From contig NZ_CP058335.1 of the NCBI RefSeq assembly GCF_013391105.1, forward strand, positions 868,001 to 932,000: a stretch of DNA of 64,000 bases. The letters run 5' to 3'. Both the position numbers and the translations under genes were made by a program. The notes beneath the pieces were generated by a model. It searched no databases, was not told where the DNA came from, and saw only the letters and a program-made list of their open reading frames with translations. The DNA comes from Natronomonas salina. GTDB taxonomy: Archaea; Halobacteriota; Halobacteria; Halobacteriales; Haloarculaceae. Positions 24,685 to 33,326 of the stretch are shown here, one piece after another (the first letter of the stretch is position 1; the number at the start of each line of letters is the position of its first letter).

Positions 24685-24851
24685 GGTCACCCCTTGGGGA
24701 GGTGCGAGTATCAACCTTGGCGTGGGTGGGCGTGGACCAGGGACCCACTCGGACGCCGGGTGCCCCTCCCTTACGCGGTTCTCGCTCCCCAGTCGTCGAT
24801 CGAGACGCGTGCTTCGGTCGGGTCTCGCCCCCGTTCCGAACCGCGCTACTC

Positions 24852-24898
24852 ACGGACAGCGAAGTTGTCCGTTCGTTCGTGGGACCTTCGGTCCCACG
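24852..24898. terminator. Two adjacent hairpins after the CBS-ParB gene
   Basis: ACGGACA/TGTCCGT (7-bp stem, 24852-24872) and CGTGGGACC/GGTCCCACG (perfect 9-bp stem, three-base loop, 24878-24898) lie directly after the stop of the minus-strand gene at 24899. They probably end or stabilise its transcript, although neither has a long T-tract. Confidence 0.45.
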
Positions 24899-25714
24899 CT
24901 ACTCCCCTTCCTGGAGTCGCTTCGTCGTCTCGACGAGGGGGTGGTGTGCGTAGTCGACCTCCTCGATGTCGGCGATGGTCTCGAGGTCGCTCTTCCGGGC
25001 GGTCTCGGCCATCCCGAGTTCGACCCGTTCGTCGAGGACGATGACGTAGGCGTCCATCTCGTCGACGTCGAGGCGGTCGGCGGCCTTCACGCGGTGGTGG
25101 CCGTCGGCCAGGAGGAGCTCGCCGGCGTTGTCGATGACGACGAGCGGCTCGGCCAGCCCGTTCTCCAGTTCGTAAGCGCGGCCCTCCAGTTCGTCGGTGT
25201 ACACCTTCGTCTGCGTCGGCGTCAGGTCCGCGAGTTTCACCTCGCGGCGCTCCTCGGTCGCGCCGACGCCGTGGATGCTCTCGAGGGTCTGCTGCAGTTT
25301 GCCGACCTTCTCGGGGGTCGCCCGCTCGATCTGGCTGCGGATGACGTCGGCGTTCGAGATGATGCCGACGAGGTTGCCCGCGTCGTCGACGACCGGCAGC
25401 CGCTGGATGCCCGACCGCAGGATGACGCGCGCGGCGTCGCTGAGCTTCATGTCCGGGTGGGCGACGATGATGTCCTTGGTCATCACCTTGAATATCGGGT
25501 CGCCCTCGTCGGCCAGCAGCAGATCGCGGGCGCTGATGAACCCGTCGACGCGGCGGCCGTCACAGACCGGGAAGCCGCTGTGGGCGTCGCTGTCGGCGAC
25601 GCGCTCGGCGACGGAGCCGACGGTGTCGTCCGGCGACACCGTCTCGACGTCGCGGGTCATGTAGTCCTTCACCGTCGCGCGCCGCAGGTTGAGCGGATCG
25701 TCGTCGTCTCCCAT
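24899..25714 (-). CDS. CBS-pair protein with ParB-like nuclease domain
   Basis: A 271-residue protein. Residues 15-130 are two CBS motifs (VKDYMTRDVETVSPDDTVGS and VMTKDIIVAHPDMKLSDAAR), which usually bind adenosine nucleotides. Residues about 155-230 are a ParB/Srx-like domain with LLLADGHHRVKAADRLDVDE, the DGHHR box that binds CTP or acts on phosphoesters in relatives. The combination is common in haloarchaea and its substrate is unknown. Two tiny overlapping reading frames lie immediately upstream (25718-25797). Confidence 0.8.
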   Translation of the reverse strand: MGDDDDPLNLRRATVKDYMTRDVETVSPDDTVGSVAERVADSDAHSGFPVCDGRRVDGFISARDLLLADEGDPIFKVMTKDIIVAHPDMKLSDAARVILRSGIQRLPVVDDAGNLVGIISNADVIRSQIERATPEKVGKLQQTLESIHGVGATEERREVKLADLTPTQTKVYTDELEGRAYELENGLAEPLVVIDNAGELLLADGHHRVKAADRLDVDEMDAYVIVLDERVELGMAETARKSDLETIADIEEVDYAHHPLVETTKRLQEGE

Positions 25715-25737
25715 GCGTTACCACCGCTCGAACGTCG

Positions 25738-25797
25738 TCATGTGTTCATCCCCCGCGGTCCGTTCCGAGCGAGCGCCTCCTCCGGGTCCTCGACCAT
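25738..25797 (-). CDS. Possible 19-codon leader peptide upstream of the CBS-ParB gene
   Basis: ATG at 25797 encodes MVEDPEEALARNGPRGMNT. Its stop overlaps a second ATG (25741) of a 7-residue frame, MTTFERW, which ends 3 bp before the CBS-ParB ATG. A TATA-like TTTTTGTC sits about 26-30 bp before the first ATG, where a leaderless message would begin. This could be chance or a translational relay to the main gene. Confidence 0.3.
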   Translation of the reverse strand: MVEDPEEALARNGPRGMNT

Positions 25798-25832
25798 TGT
25801 GATACGGGACGGGGCCGAGCGACAAAAAGGGT

Positions 25833-27293
25833 TCAGTCGAGCGCGCCGTCCGTCCCGAGGAAGTCGCCGTAGACCATCGCGGCGGCGCGGTCGAGTTCGA
25901 TGCCGAGCGTCTCGAAGAACCGCTCGGTGACGATCTCCTCGATGACCGACTCCCGGTCGGCCTCGTCGGTCTCCTCGACGAGGATGCCGACCGGGATCTG
26001 GGCGCCGGCCATGTCCGCGTGCCCGCCCGCGCTGCCGATCTGGCCGAAGGCGTCCCTGAGGGCCTCCCCCAAATCGAGCTCCGTCCCCCGCGAGCGCGCG
26101 GATACGTAGACGACGTCGTCGGTGTAGCCGAACACGAGGGTCGTGTCGACCCCCTCCATCTCGAGGAGGCGGTCGGCCGCCTGCGCGAGCGCGTCGCGGT
26201 CCGAGATGGCGCCGACGCCTGTCGTCAGCACGTCGTCCTCGATGCGGCGGTTCCCGATGGCGCCGGCGACGATGTCGAGGGTCTCCGCGGTGACGCTGGG
26301 CGACTCGATGCGCTCTATGGCGCCGCTGTCGACGTGCTCGACGAGCCTCGCCGCCGCCTCGAAGTCCGGTCGCGAGACCTCGCGGCTGAACCCCTGGGTG
26401 TCGGTCAGGATGCCGTACAGCAGGCCGGTCGCGAGGTCGGCGGCCGGCTCGACGCCCAGCTGGTCGAGGTAGCCGGTGACGAGCGTGCTCGTCGCGCCGA
26501 CGTCGCTCCGGAGGTCGACGAACCGCGCTTCCACCGGCGCCCGCGGCGGGTGGTGGTCGATGACGACGTCGATCGGCGTCTCTCGCGGCAGGCCGTCGTT
26601 GATGCCCGGCCGCGAGTGGTCGACGAGCGCGAACCCGGCGAACGACGAGAGGTCCTCGCCCGGCGACAGGTTCCGGAGGTCGTACTCCAGGAGGTTCACG
26701 AGCGCGCGGTTCTCCTGGTGGCTGATCTCGCCGTAGTAGCAGACCTCGGCCTCGGTGCCGGCGGCCTCGGCGACCCGCTGGAGGCCGACCGCCGAGGCGA
26801 TGGCGTCCGGGTCGGGGTTGTCGTGGGCGACGACCGCCAGCGTCCCCTCGAGGTTCCGGAGGACGCTCTGGAGCTTCCGGGTGCGGATCCCCCTGTCGCC
26901 GGCCCGCTCGTCGAGGTACGCCGCCGACTCGCCCGCGACGTCGACAGTCCGGTCGGCGTACTCGGCGACCGCCGTGCGGTGGGCCTCGGTCGCGTCGTAG
27001 CCGAGGCACGCGAGGACGAACGCGCCGGGGTAGGTCTCCCGGGCGACGCGGGCGAGTTCCCGCGCCCGGTCGCTGCCGTCCGGCGCCACGACGACGCTGT
27101 CGGCGTCACCGGCGACGGCGCGGATCGCCGCCCCGTCGGTGACGTCGACGTCCCTGGCGTCGACGCCCTCCTCACGGAGCGACGCCACCCGGTGCTCGTC
27201 GTCGACGAGCACGAGGAGCGACCCCGGCCGCCCGGCCAGCCGCTCGACGAGCGACAGCCCGATCGTCCCACAGCCCAGCACCAGCCGGTCCAT
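25833..27293 (-). CDS. TrkA-N/DHH phosphoesterase fusion
   Basis: A 486-residue protein. Residues 1-130 form a Rossmann TrkA-N domain (LGCGTIGLSLV, acidic end of strand 2 at Asp31/Asp32). Residues 150-486 form a DHH phosphoesterase (RecJ/NrnA-like): His157, Asp161, Asp163 in HDNPDPDA, Asp225-His226 in DHSRPG, Asp246-His-His in DHHPPR, and the DHHA1 part with SAGGHADMAGAQ. Members degrade nano-RNA, pAp or cyclic dinucleotides; the N-terminal domain may sense NAD(H) or a nucleotide. A TATA-like GCTTTAGACG 26 bp upstream supports the ATG. Confidence 0.85.
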   Translation of the reverse strand: MDRLVLGCGTIGLSLVERLAGRPGSLLVLVDDEHRVASLREEGVDARDVDVTDGAAIRAVAGDADSVVVAPDGSDRARELARVARETYPGAFVLACLGYDATEAHRTAVAEYADRTVDVAGESAAYLDERAGDRGIRTRKLQSVLRNLEGTLAVVAHDNPDPDAIASAVGLQRVAEAAGTEAEVCYYGEISHQENRALVNLLEYDLRNLSPGEDLSSFAGFALVDHSRPGINDGLPRETPIDVVIDHHPPRAPVEARFVDLRSDVGATSTLVTGYLDQLGVEPAADLATGLLYGILTDTQGFSREVSRPDFEAAARLVEHVDSGAIERIESPSVTAETLDIVAGAIGNRRIEDDVLTTGVGAISDRDALAQAADRLLEMEGVDTTLVFGYTDDVVYVSARSRGTELDLGEALRDAFGQIGSAGGHADMAGAQIPVGILVEETDEADRESVIEEIVTERFFETLGIELDRAAAMVYGDFLGTDGALD

Positions 27294-27385
27294 ACACGCG
27301 GATGAGAGACGGACCGTCTAAAGCGTGCTGGGAGCGCGGCGGAAGTAGCGTCGCGGAGAAGGGAATCGGCGGGTTCGAGTGCCGC

Positions 27386-28882
27386 TTACAGCAGCGCGGC
27401 GGCGGCGTCGAAGGCCGCGTTGTCGAAGACGACGAGGCCCGGCAGCAGGACGACCGTCACGACGGCCGCCGCCAGCACCGCGGCGTACAGCGCCGTCGGG
27501 TAGCTCTCGATCTCGACGGCCCCCTCGGCGGGGTCCTCGATCCACATCGCCTTGACGACGCGGCTGTAGTAGAACAGGCTCAGCGCGCTGTTGACCGCGC
27601 CGACGAGCGCGAGCCACCAGACGCCGGCGCCGACCGCGCCCGCGAAGAGGTAGTACTTCGAGATGAAGCCGCCGCCGACCGGGAGGCCGGCCAGCGAGAA
27701 CAGGAAGACGGTCATCGCGACGCAGGCCAGCGGCGCCTGCGTGGCGAGGCCGTTGTAGTCCTCGAAGGTGCGGCCGACGTCCCAGTACTCGGCCAGGGCG
27801 ATGAACAGGAACGCGCCCGTGTTCATGAAGCCGTAGACGAGCAGGTGGAGCATGCCGGCGCCGAGCACCGTCGAACCGGCGTCGGCCGATCCCGCGCCGC
27901 CGAGGGCGGCCAGCCCGATGAGGACGTAGCCGGCGTGGCCGATTGAGGAGTACGCCAGCATGCGCTTGACGTTCTCCTGGGTCGCCGCCGCGAAGTTGCC
28001 GACCGTCATCGTGACGACGGCGAGCACCTGGAAGGCGAGCACCCAGTCGACGCTCGTGGCGACGTCCGCGATGGGGAAGGCGACCGTGAACACGCGGAAG
28101 GCCACGACGAACCCGGCGGCCTTCGAGGCCGACGACAGGAACGCCGCGACCGGCGCGGGCGCGCCCTCGTAGGCGTCCGGCGCCCAGAAGTGGAACGGCA
28201 CCGAGGCGGTCTTGAACGCGACGCCGGCGAGCACCATCAGGATGCCGACGCCGAGGACGCCGGGGTAGGTGTTGGCCGCCTCGCCGGCCGCCGACGCGAC
28301 GTCGGGCAGCAGCAGGCTGCCCGTCGCGGCGTACACCAGCGAGATGCCGTAGACGAGGATGCTCGAGGACAGCGCCCCGATGAGGAAGTACTTCAGGCCC
28401 GCCTCGACGGAGCCGCGGTTCTGCTTGAGGTACGCGACCAGCGCGTACGAGGGCAGCGACGACAGCTCCAGGGCGATGAACACGACGGCCAGGCTGTTGG
28501 CGGAGGCCATCAGCGCCATCCCGGTCGCCGCCAGCAGCGCCAGCAGGTAGTACTCGGACTTGTGGGGCAGCCCCTTCAGGTAGTCCGCGGAGGCGACGGC
28601 GACCAGCGCCGTCACGCTGCCGAAGATGAACGTGAACAGCAGGCTCATGCCGTCGACGACCAGCTGGCCGTCGAACAGCTCGACGCCGCCCTCGGCGACG
28701 CCGGCGAGCAGCAGGACGCCGGACAGCGCCATCGCGACGACCGAGCCGGCGGTCGCGATGGCCGACAGCACGGTACCGCTCGCGTCCTCCGGACTGATCG
28801 AGTCGACCACGAACAGCAGCAGCGCCGCGACGACGAACGCGCCGGTCGGCGCCAGCAGCAGCCAGTTACTCGCGCTCACCAT
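27386..28882 (-). CDS. nuoN: NADH-quinone oxidoreductase-like subunit N
   Basis: A 498-residue antiporter-like subunit of complex I, fourteen helices. The family signature FKTASVPFHFWAPDAYEGAP, with the helix-7 lysine and broken-helix region, is intact, as is the following SSASKAAGFVVAFRVF. Last gene of the nuo operon; its start overlaps the nuoM stop by one base (TGATG). It forms one proton-translocating channel in the membrane arm. Confidence 0.95.
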   Translation of the reverse strand: MVSASNWLLLAPTGAFVVAALLLFVVDSISPEDASGTVLSAIATAGSVVAMALSGVLLLAGVAEGGVELFDGQLVVDGMSLLFTFIFGSVTALVAVASADYLKGLPHKSEYYLLALLAATGMALMASANSLAVVFIALELSSLPSYALVAYLKQNRGSVEAGLKYFLIGALSSSILVYGISLVYAATGSLLLPDVASAAGEAANTYPGVLGVGILMVLAGVAFKTASVPFHFWAPDAYEGAPAPVAAFLSSASKAAGFVVAFRVFTVAFPIADVATSVDWVLAFQVLAVVTMTVGNFAAATQENVKRMLAYSSIGHAGYVLIGLAALGGAGSADAGSTVLGAGMLHLLVYGFMNTGAFLFIALAEYWDVGRTFEDYNGLATQAPLACVAMTVFLFSLAGLPVGGGFISKYYLFAGAVGAGVWWLALVGAVNSALSLFYYSRVVKAMWIEDPAEGAVEIESYPTALYAAVLAAAVVTVVLLPGLVVFDNAAFDAAAALL

Positions 28883-30411
28883 CAGAGGTCACCTCCGAAG
28901 TCGACGACGTCGATTGTAGCCTCTTCGATCATCCCGAAGAAGATGTCGGGGGCGGTTCCCAGCGCGACGATGAGCAGCACCAGCGTCACGATGGGGACGA
29001 TGTCGTGGACGGGCGCCCGCCCGAGTTCGTAGTCGGTCTCGAGGCGGTACGGGCCGAACAGCGAGCGCTGCATCGCCCACAGCAGGTAGCCGGCGACGAT
29101 GACGATGCCGAACATCGCGATCGCCGTGAACACCGGCGCGGCGGTCAGCACCGTCGACTGGAAGGCGCCGATGAAGATGAACAGCTCCGCGGCGAAGCCG
29201 GCCATCAGCGGCAGCCCCATGTAGGCGAAGGCGCCGGCGACGAAGACGCCCGCGGTGACGGGCATCCGGTCGGCCAGCCCCGCCATGTCGCCGACCATCC
29301 GGGTGTGCGTCGCGTTGTAGAAGACGCCCACCGTCATGAACAGCAGCCCCGAGATGAGGCCGTGGGCGACCATCTGGAACGTCGCGCCGCCGACGCCGTA
29401 GACGGTGTAGGCGACGAGGCCGAGGATGACGTAGCCCATCGACGACACCGAGGAGTACGCGACGATGCGCTTGAGGTCCTGCTGGGCCAGCGCGAGCAGC
29501 GCGCCGTAGATGACCGACAGGACCGCGATGGCCGCGATGGGGACCGCGAGCGTCGCCGCGACCTCCGGCAGCATCGTGAAGTTGAACCGCAGCAGCGCGT
29601 AGGTCCCCATCTTCAGGAGGACGCCCGCGAGCATCACCGACGCCGGCGTCGGCGCCTCGACGTGGGCGTCCGGCAGCCACGTGTGGAACGGGACGATGGG
29701 CACCTTCACCGCGAAGCCGATGAACATCGCGAGGAACGCCAGCAGCGCCAGCATGTCGGGACCGACGATTCCGAGGCCGCCGAGCTGGCCGGCGCGCAGC
29801 GCCTGCGCGATCTCCGGCAGGCCCGTCGACGTGACGGCGTCGCCGAGCCCGAACACCAGCGCGAAGAAGCCGACGAACATCAGCAGCGACGCGATGTTCG
29901 TGTAGACGAAGAACTTGATCGCGGCGTACTTCCGGCGCGGGCCGCCCCAGACGCCGATGAGGAAGTACATCGGGACGAGGACGGCCTCCCAGAAGACGAA
30001 CCACAGCAGGAAGTCCAGCGCCGCGAAGACGCCGATCAGGGCGGCCTCCATGAACAGCATGAGGCCGTAGAACTGGCTCTGGCGGGTGTCGACGGGCGTC
30101 CACGCGCTGAGGATGGCCAGCGACGTCAGCACCGTCGAGAGGACGACCAGCGGCAGCGAGATGCCGTCCAGCCCCATGTGGTAGTTCACCGAGTAGACGC
30201 CGAGGGTGAGCCACTCGGCGAACGTCTCGAAGGCGATGTCTCCGCCGAGCAGAGCGTTGCCGCTGCCGTCGAAGACCGCGTACATGTACAGCGAGACGAC
30301 GACGGGCAGCAGCGAGACCGCGAAGGCGGCCTTGTGGGCGAAGCGGTTCGGCACCAGCCAGACGGCCAGCGCGCCGACGAGACAGATGGCGATGAGGGCC
30401 TCGACTAACAT
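28882..30411 (-). CDS. nuoM: NADH-quinone oxidoreductase-like subunit M
   Basis: A 509-residue antiporter-like subunit. FAVKVPIVPFHTWLPDAHVE and APTPASVMLAGVLLKMGTYA are the conserved TM7-TM8 blocks, and FVFWEAVLVPMYFLIG holds the TM5 glutamate. Placed one base after nuoL in the same operon. Provides the middle proton channel of the membrane arm. Confidence 0.95.
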   Translation of the reverse strand: MLVEALIAICLVGALAVWLVPNRFAHKAAFAVSLLPVVVSLYMYAVFDGSGNALLGGDIAFETFAEWLTLGVYSVNYHMGLDGISLPLVVLSTVLTSLAILSAWTPVDTRQSQFYGLMLFMEAALIGVFAALDFLLWFVFWEAVLVPMYFLIGVWGGPRRKYAAIKFFVYTNIASLLMFVGFFALVFGLGDAVTSTGLPEIAQALRAGQLGGLGIVGPDMLALLAFLAMFIGFAVKVPIVPFHTWLPDAHVEAPTPASVMLAGVLLKMGTYALLRFNFTMLPEVAATLAVPIAAIAVLSVIYGALLALAQQDLKRIVAYSSVSSMGYVILGLVAYTVYGVGGATFQMVAHGLISGLLFMTVGVFYNATHTRMVGDMAGLADRMPVTAGVFVAGAFAYMGLPLMAGFAAELFIFIGAFQSTVLTAAPVFTAIAMFGIVIVAGYLLWAMQRSLFGPYRLETDYELGRAPVHDIVPIVTLVLLIVALGTAPDIFFGMIEEATIDVVDFGGDL

Positions 30412-32445
30412 CTAGAACCACCCCCCGAGCAGCGCGAAGCCGACGAGCAGCGCCAGCAGGCTCAGCGCGATCGCGGCGGCGTAGTTCGTGACTGTGCCGG
30501 TCTGGATGCGACGCAGGCGGTCGCCGGAGAACAGGCTCACGCTGGAGACCGCGTTGACCCCACCGTCGATGACGCCCTGGTCGAACGTGTCGGCTGCGCG
30601 GGAGACGCGGACGGTGAGCCCCTCGGCGAGCCAGACCTGGTACTCGTCCTGGTAGTAGTTGTGCATGAGAAGCGTGTGTAGACCGCCAAGTTTCTCCGTG
30701 TGCCGGGCCGGAGCGGCACCGCGGTAGAGCGCGAACGCGGCGAGCGCGCCGGCGACCGCCAGCCCGAGGCTGAGCCCGGCGCTGACCAGCAGGGTGACGG
30801 TCTCGCCGCCACCGACGTAGCCGCTCGAGTAGCCGGCGAACTCGCCGGTGAGGTCGCCGTAGTGGTGGGCGCTCGTCAGCAGCTCCTCGGCGCCCTCGCT
30901 GTCGAGGAAGTCGTGCAGGAACTCGGTGTGGACGCCGGTGAGCTTCTGGATCGGCACCGGGTTGATGAAGCCGGCGACGACCGCGAGGACCCCGAGGACG
31001 CTCAGCGGGAACTTGACGTTCCAGCGGACGGCGTGGGGGTTCTCGGCGGTGTCGGTCCGTGGGTCGCCGTGGAACGTGAGCAGGACCATCCGGATGGTGT
31101 AGAACCCGGTGACGAAGACGGCGAGCAGGCCCATCGCCCACGCACCGAGCAGCAGCGGGCTCCCGCCCAGGCCGTGGACGAGCGACTCGTAGAGCACCTC
31201 GTCCTTCGACCAGAAGCCGGCGAACGGGAAGATGCCGGCGAGCGCGAGCGAGCCGGCGAGGAACGTGAGGTACGTCACGCGCATCTCGTCCTTCAACCCG
31301 CCCATGTTCCACATGTCCTCGTCGTGGTGCATCGCGATGATGACCGAGCCGGCACCGAGGAACAGCAGCGCCTTGAAGATGGCGTGGGTGGTGAGGTGGA
31401 AGAACGCGGCGACGTAGCCGCCCGACCCGAGCGCGAGCATCATGTAGCCGTACTGGCTGATCGTCGAGTACGCCAGCACCTGCTTGATCTCGTTCTTCAC
31501 GATGCCCATCGTCGCGGCGAACAGCGCGGTGAAGCCGCCGACGAAGGCGATGATCGCCAGTACCGTCGGCAGCAGCGCGTAGAAGCCGTACATCCGCGCG
31601 ACGAGGAAGACGCCGGCGGCGACCATCGTCGCGGCGTGGATGAGCGCGGAGACGGGGGTCGGACCCTCCATGGCGTCCGGCAGCCACGTGTGGAACGGGA
31701 ACTGCGCGGACTTGCCCATCACCCCGCCCAGCACTAGCAGCCCGAGGACCGAGAACCACGTCTGGGCGTCGAGGCCGAAGAAGGACTCACCGCCGCCAAG
31801 GGCCTCCTCGGCGAGCGCCGGGAAGCCCTCCGGCCCCGCGAACTGCGCGGTGCCGAAGGTCACGAGGACGCCGACGACGCCGATGAGGAAGAAGTAGTCA
31901 CCGAACCGGGTGACCAGGAACGCCTTCTTCGCGGCCGACGGCGGCGCGTCCTCGCGGAACCAGAAGCCGATGAGGAGGAACGAGCACAGCCCCACCAGCT
32001 CGAAGAACATGAACGCCATCAGGAGGTTGTCCGAGAAGACGAAGGCGAGCATGCTCGCGGTGAACAGCCCGAGGCCGGCGTAGTAGCGGGGCAGCCCCGT
32101 CTCGCCCTCGTCGTTCATGTAGCCCAGCGAGAAGATGTGGACGAGGAACGCGATGAGCGAGACGATGACCAGCATCGCGGCCGACAGCGGGTCGATCAGC
32201 AGGCCGAACGTCAGGTCGAACGCCTCGCTGGCGTCCACGAACGTGTACAGCGTCTCGTTGTACGTCTCCCCGGTCAGGACGACGGTGCCGAGGACGACCA
32301 AGGAGAGCCCCAGCGACATCGCCGTCGCGATGATCCCCGAGAGGGCCCCCCGCTTCGGCAGCCACTTGCCCGCGAGCAGTGCGACCAGGAACGACGCGAA
32401 CGGCAGCGCGGCGATCGCCGGCGCGTATGCGAATACTCCTGCCAT
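30412..32445 (-). CDS. nuoL: NADH-quinone oxidoreductase-like subunit L
   Basis: A 677-residue distal antiporter-like subunit. GVMGKSAQFPFHTWLPDAME, GPTPVSALIHAATMVAAGVF and FFELVGLCSFLLIGFW give the conserved Lys and Glu positions. The C-terminal part contains the long lateral-helix region, about residues 500-600. It follows nuoK and precedes nuoM with no gap. It carries the outermost proton channel. Confidence 0.95.
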   Translation of the reverse strand: MAGVFAYAPAIAALPFASFLVALLAGKWLPKRGALSGIIATAMSLGLSLVVLGTVVLTGETYNETLYTFVDASEAFDLTFGLLIDPLSAAMLVIVSLIAFLVHIFSLGYMNDEGETGLPRYYAGLGLFTASMLAFVFSDNLLMAFMFFELVGLCSFLLIGFWFREDAPPSAAKKAFLVTRFGDYFFLIGVVGVLVTFGTAQFAGPEGFPALAEEALGGGESFFGLDAQTWFSVLGLLVLGGVMGKSAQFPFHTWLPDAMEGPTPVSALIHAATMVAAGVFLVARMYGFYALLPTVLAIIAFVGGFTALFAATMGIVKNEIKQVLAYSTISQYGYMMLALGSGGYVAAFFHLTTHAIFKALLFLGAGSVIIAMHHDEDMWNMGGLKDEMRVTYLTFLAGSLALAGIFPFAGFWSKDEVLYESLVHGLGGSPLLLGAWAMGLLAVFVTGFYTIRMVLLTFHGDPRTDTAENPHAVRWNVKFPLSVLGVLAVVAGFINPVPIQKLTGVHTEFLHDFLDSEGAEELLTSAHHYGDLTGEFAGYSSGYVGGGETVTLLVSAGLSLGLAVAGALAAFALYRGAAPARHTEKLGGLHTLLMHNYYQDEYQVWLAEGLTVRVSRAADTFDQGVIDGGVNAVSSVSLFSGDRLRRIQTGTVTNYAAAIALSLLALLVGFALLGGWF

Positions 32446-32446
32446 C

Positions 32447-32761
32447 TTACCACCTCAGTGTAGTCGCTTCGGTCACGTCGACGTTATCGAAGTTGCGGTG
32501 CAGCACCAGGATGATACCGATGCCGATGGCGACCTCGGCGGCGGCCAGCGCCATCGTGAACAGGGCGAACACCTGCCCGGTGATGTTCTCCCAGTAGAAG
32601 GCGAACGCGACGAGGTTGATGTTCGCCGCGTTCAGCATGAGCTCGACGCTCATCAGGAACATCAGGGCGTTCCGGCGGGTCAGCACGCCGAAGAGCCCGG
32701 TGCAGAAGACGGCCGCCGACAGCACGAGGTAGTACTCGGCCGGGACGGTTCCGAGCACCAT
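32447..32761 (-). CDS. nuoK: NADH-quinone oxidoreductase-like subunit K
   Basis: A 104-residue, three-helix subunit: YYLVLSAAVFCTGLFGVLTR, RRNALMFLMSVELMLNAANI (conserved membrane Glu in SVELML) and FTMALAAAEVAIGIGIILVL (second Glu). It links the quinone site to the antiporter subunits. Start overlaps the nuoJ2 stop. Confidence 0.95.
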   Translation of the reverse strand: MVLGTVPAEYYLVLSAAVFCTGLFGVLTRRNALMFLMSVELMLNAANINLVAFAFYWENITGQVFALFTMALAAAEVAIGIGIILVLHRNFDNVDVTEATTLRW

Positions 32762-33051
32762 CAGGAATCACCCTCCTCGTCCCGCGTGGCGAGCATGACG
32801 GCGCCGTCGAGGGCCGCGTCCAGCACGACGGCGATGGTGATGAACGCCACCAGGAAGCCCTCGCTCGCGATGTCGGCGCCCGGGAGGTTGAACATCGCGT
32901 AGCCGATCGAGCGCGTGATCGACCCGTCGGCGAACCCCTCGGCGGTCCCGAAGCCGCTCGTGAGGAACACCGCCGCGAGGAAGCCGAACAGGCCGAGCGC
33001 CAGGACGCCGACGACCTTGTTCCCCCCGTAGAGTCGCGGTCGCGTCGTCAT
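32761..33051 (-). CDS. nuoJ2: Complex I subunit J, C-terminal half (NuoJ2)
   Basis: A 96-residue protein starting MTTRPRLYGGNKVVGVLALG, with two or three helices. It ends DAALDGAVMLATRDEEGDS. It matches the C-terminal part of bacterial NuoJ, which is split into two genes here. The ATG at 33051 overlaps the nuoJ1 stop (ATGA), ensuring equimolar translation. The longer open frame upstream is a shadow of nuoJ1. Confidence 0.85.
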   Translation of the reverse strand: MTTRPRLYGGNKVVGVLALGLFGFLAAVFLTSGFGTAEGFADGSITRSIGYAMFNLPGADIASEGFLVAFITIAVVLDAALDGAVMLATRDEEGDS

Positions 33052-33326
33052 GGTAGTGCCTCCTGCTCGGGTGCTTGATCCCGGCGGACGAACATGACGG
33101 CGAAGGTGATCAGGACGAGCACCCCACCGACGTACACGAGCACCTGCATCGCCGCCAGGAACTCGGCTTGCAACATCACGTAGTGGACCGCGACGGAGAG
33201 CAGCGCGACGCCCAGCAGGAGCGCCGAGTGCCACACGTCCCGGACCAACACGACGCCCAGCGCCGCCCCGACCGTCACCAGAGCGAACAGCAGGAACGCC
33301 AGTGTCTCGTACGGTACTACAGCCAT
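33048..33326 (-). CDS. nuoJ1: Complex I subunit J, N-terminal half (NuoJ1)
   Basis: A 92-residue protein with three helices: the N-terminal part of NuoJ, including VRDVWHSALLLGVALLSVAV, EFLAAMQVLVYVGGVLVLI and FAVMFVRRDQ, where the pi-bulge helix lies in intact NuoJ. First gene after a 328-bp gap in the operon. A TATA-like CTTCAAAGG about 25 bp upstream of the ATG may start a second transcript (J1-J2-K-L-M-N). Confidence 0.9.
   Translation of the reverse strand: MAVVPYETLAFLLFALVTVGAALGVVLVRDVWHSALLLGVALLSVAVHYVMLQAEFLAAMQVLVYVGGVLVLITFAVMFVRRDQAPEQEALP

Noticed and set aside
22987-24714. Mutase start at 24714
   Set aside because: The ten extra codons overlap the TATA-like element; the ATG at 24684 fits family length.
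24716-24898. Possible RNA gene in the spacer after the mutase start
   Set aside because: Hairpins are short and consecutive, fitting transcript ends; no tRNA-like cloverleaf or known RNA motif.
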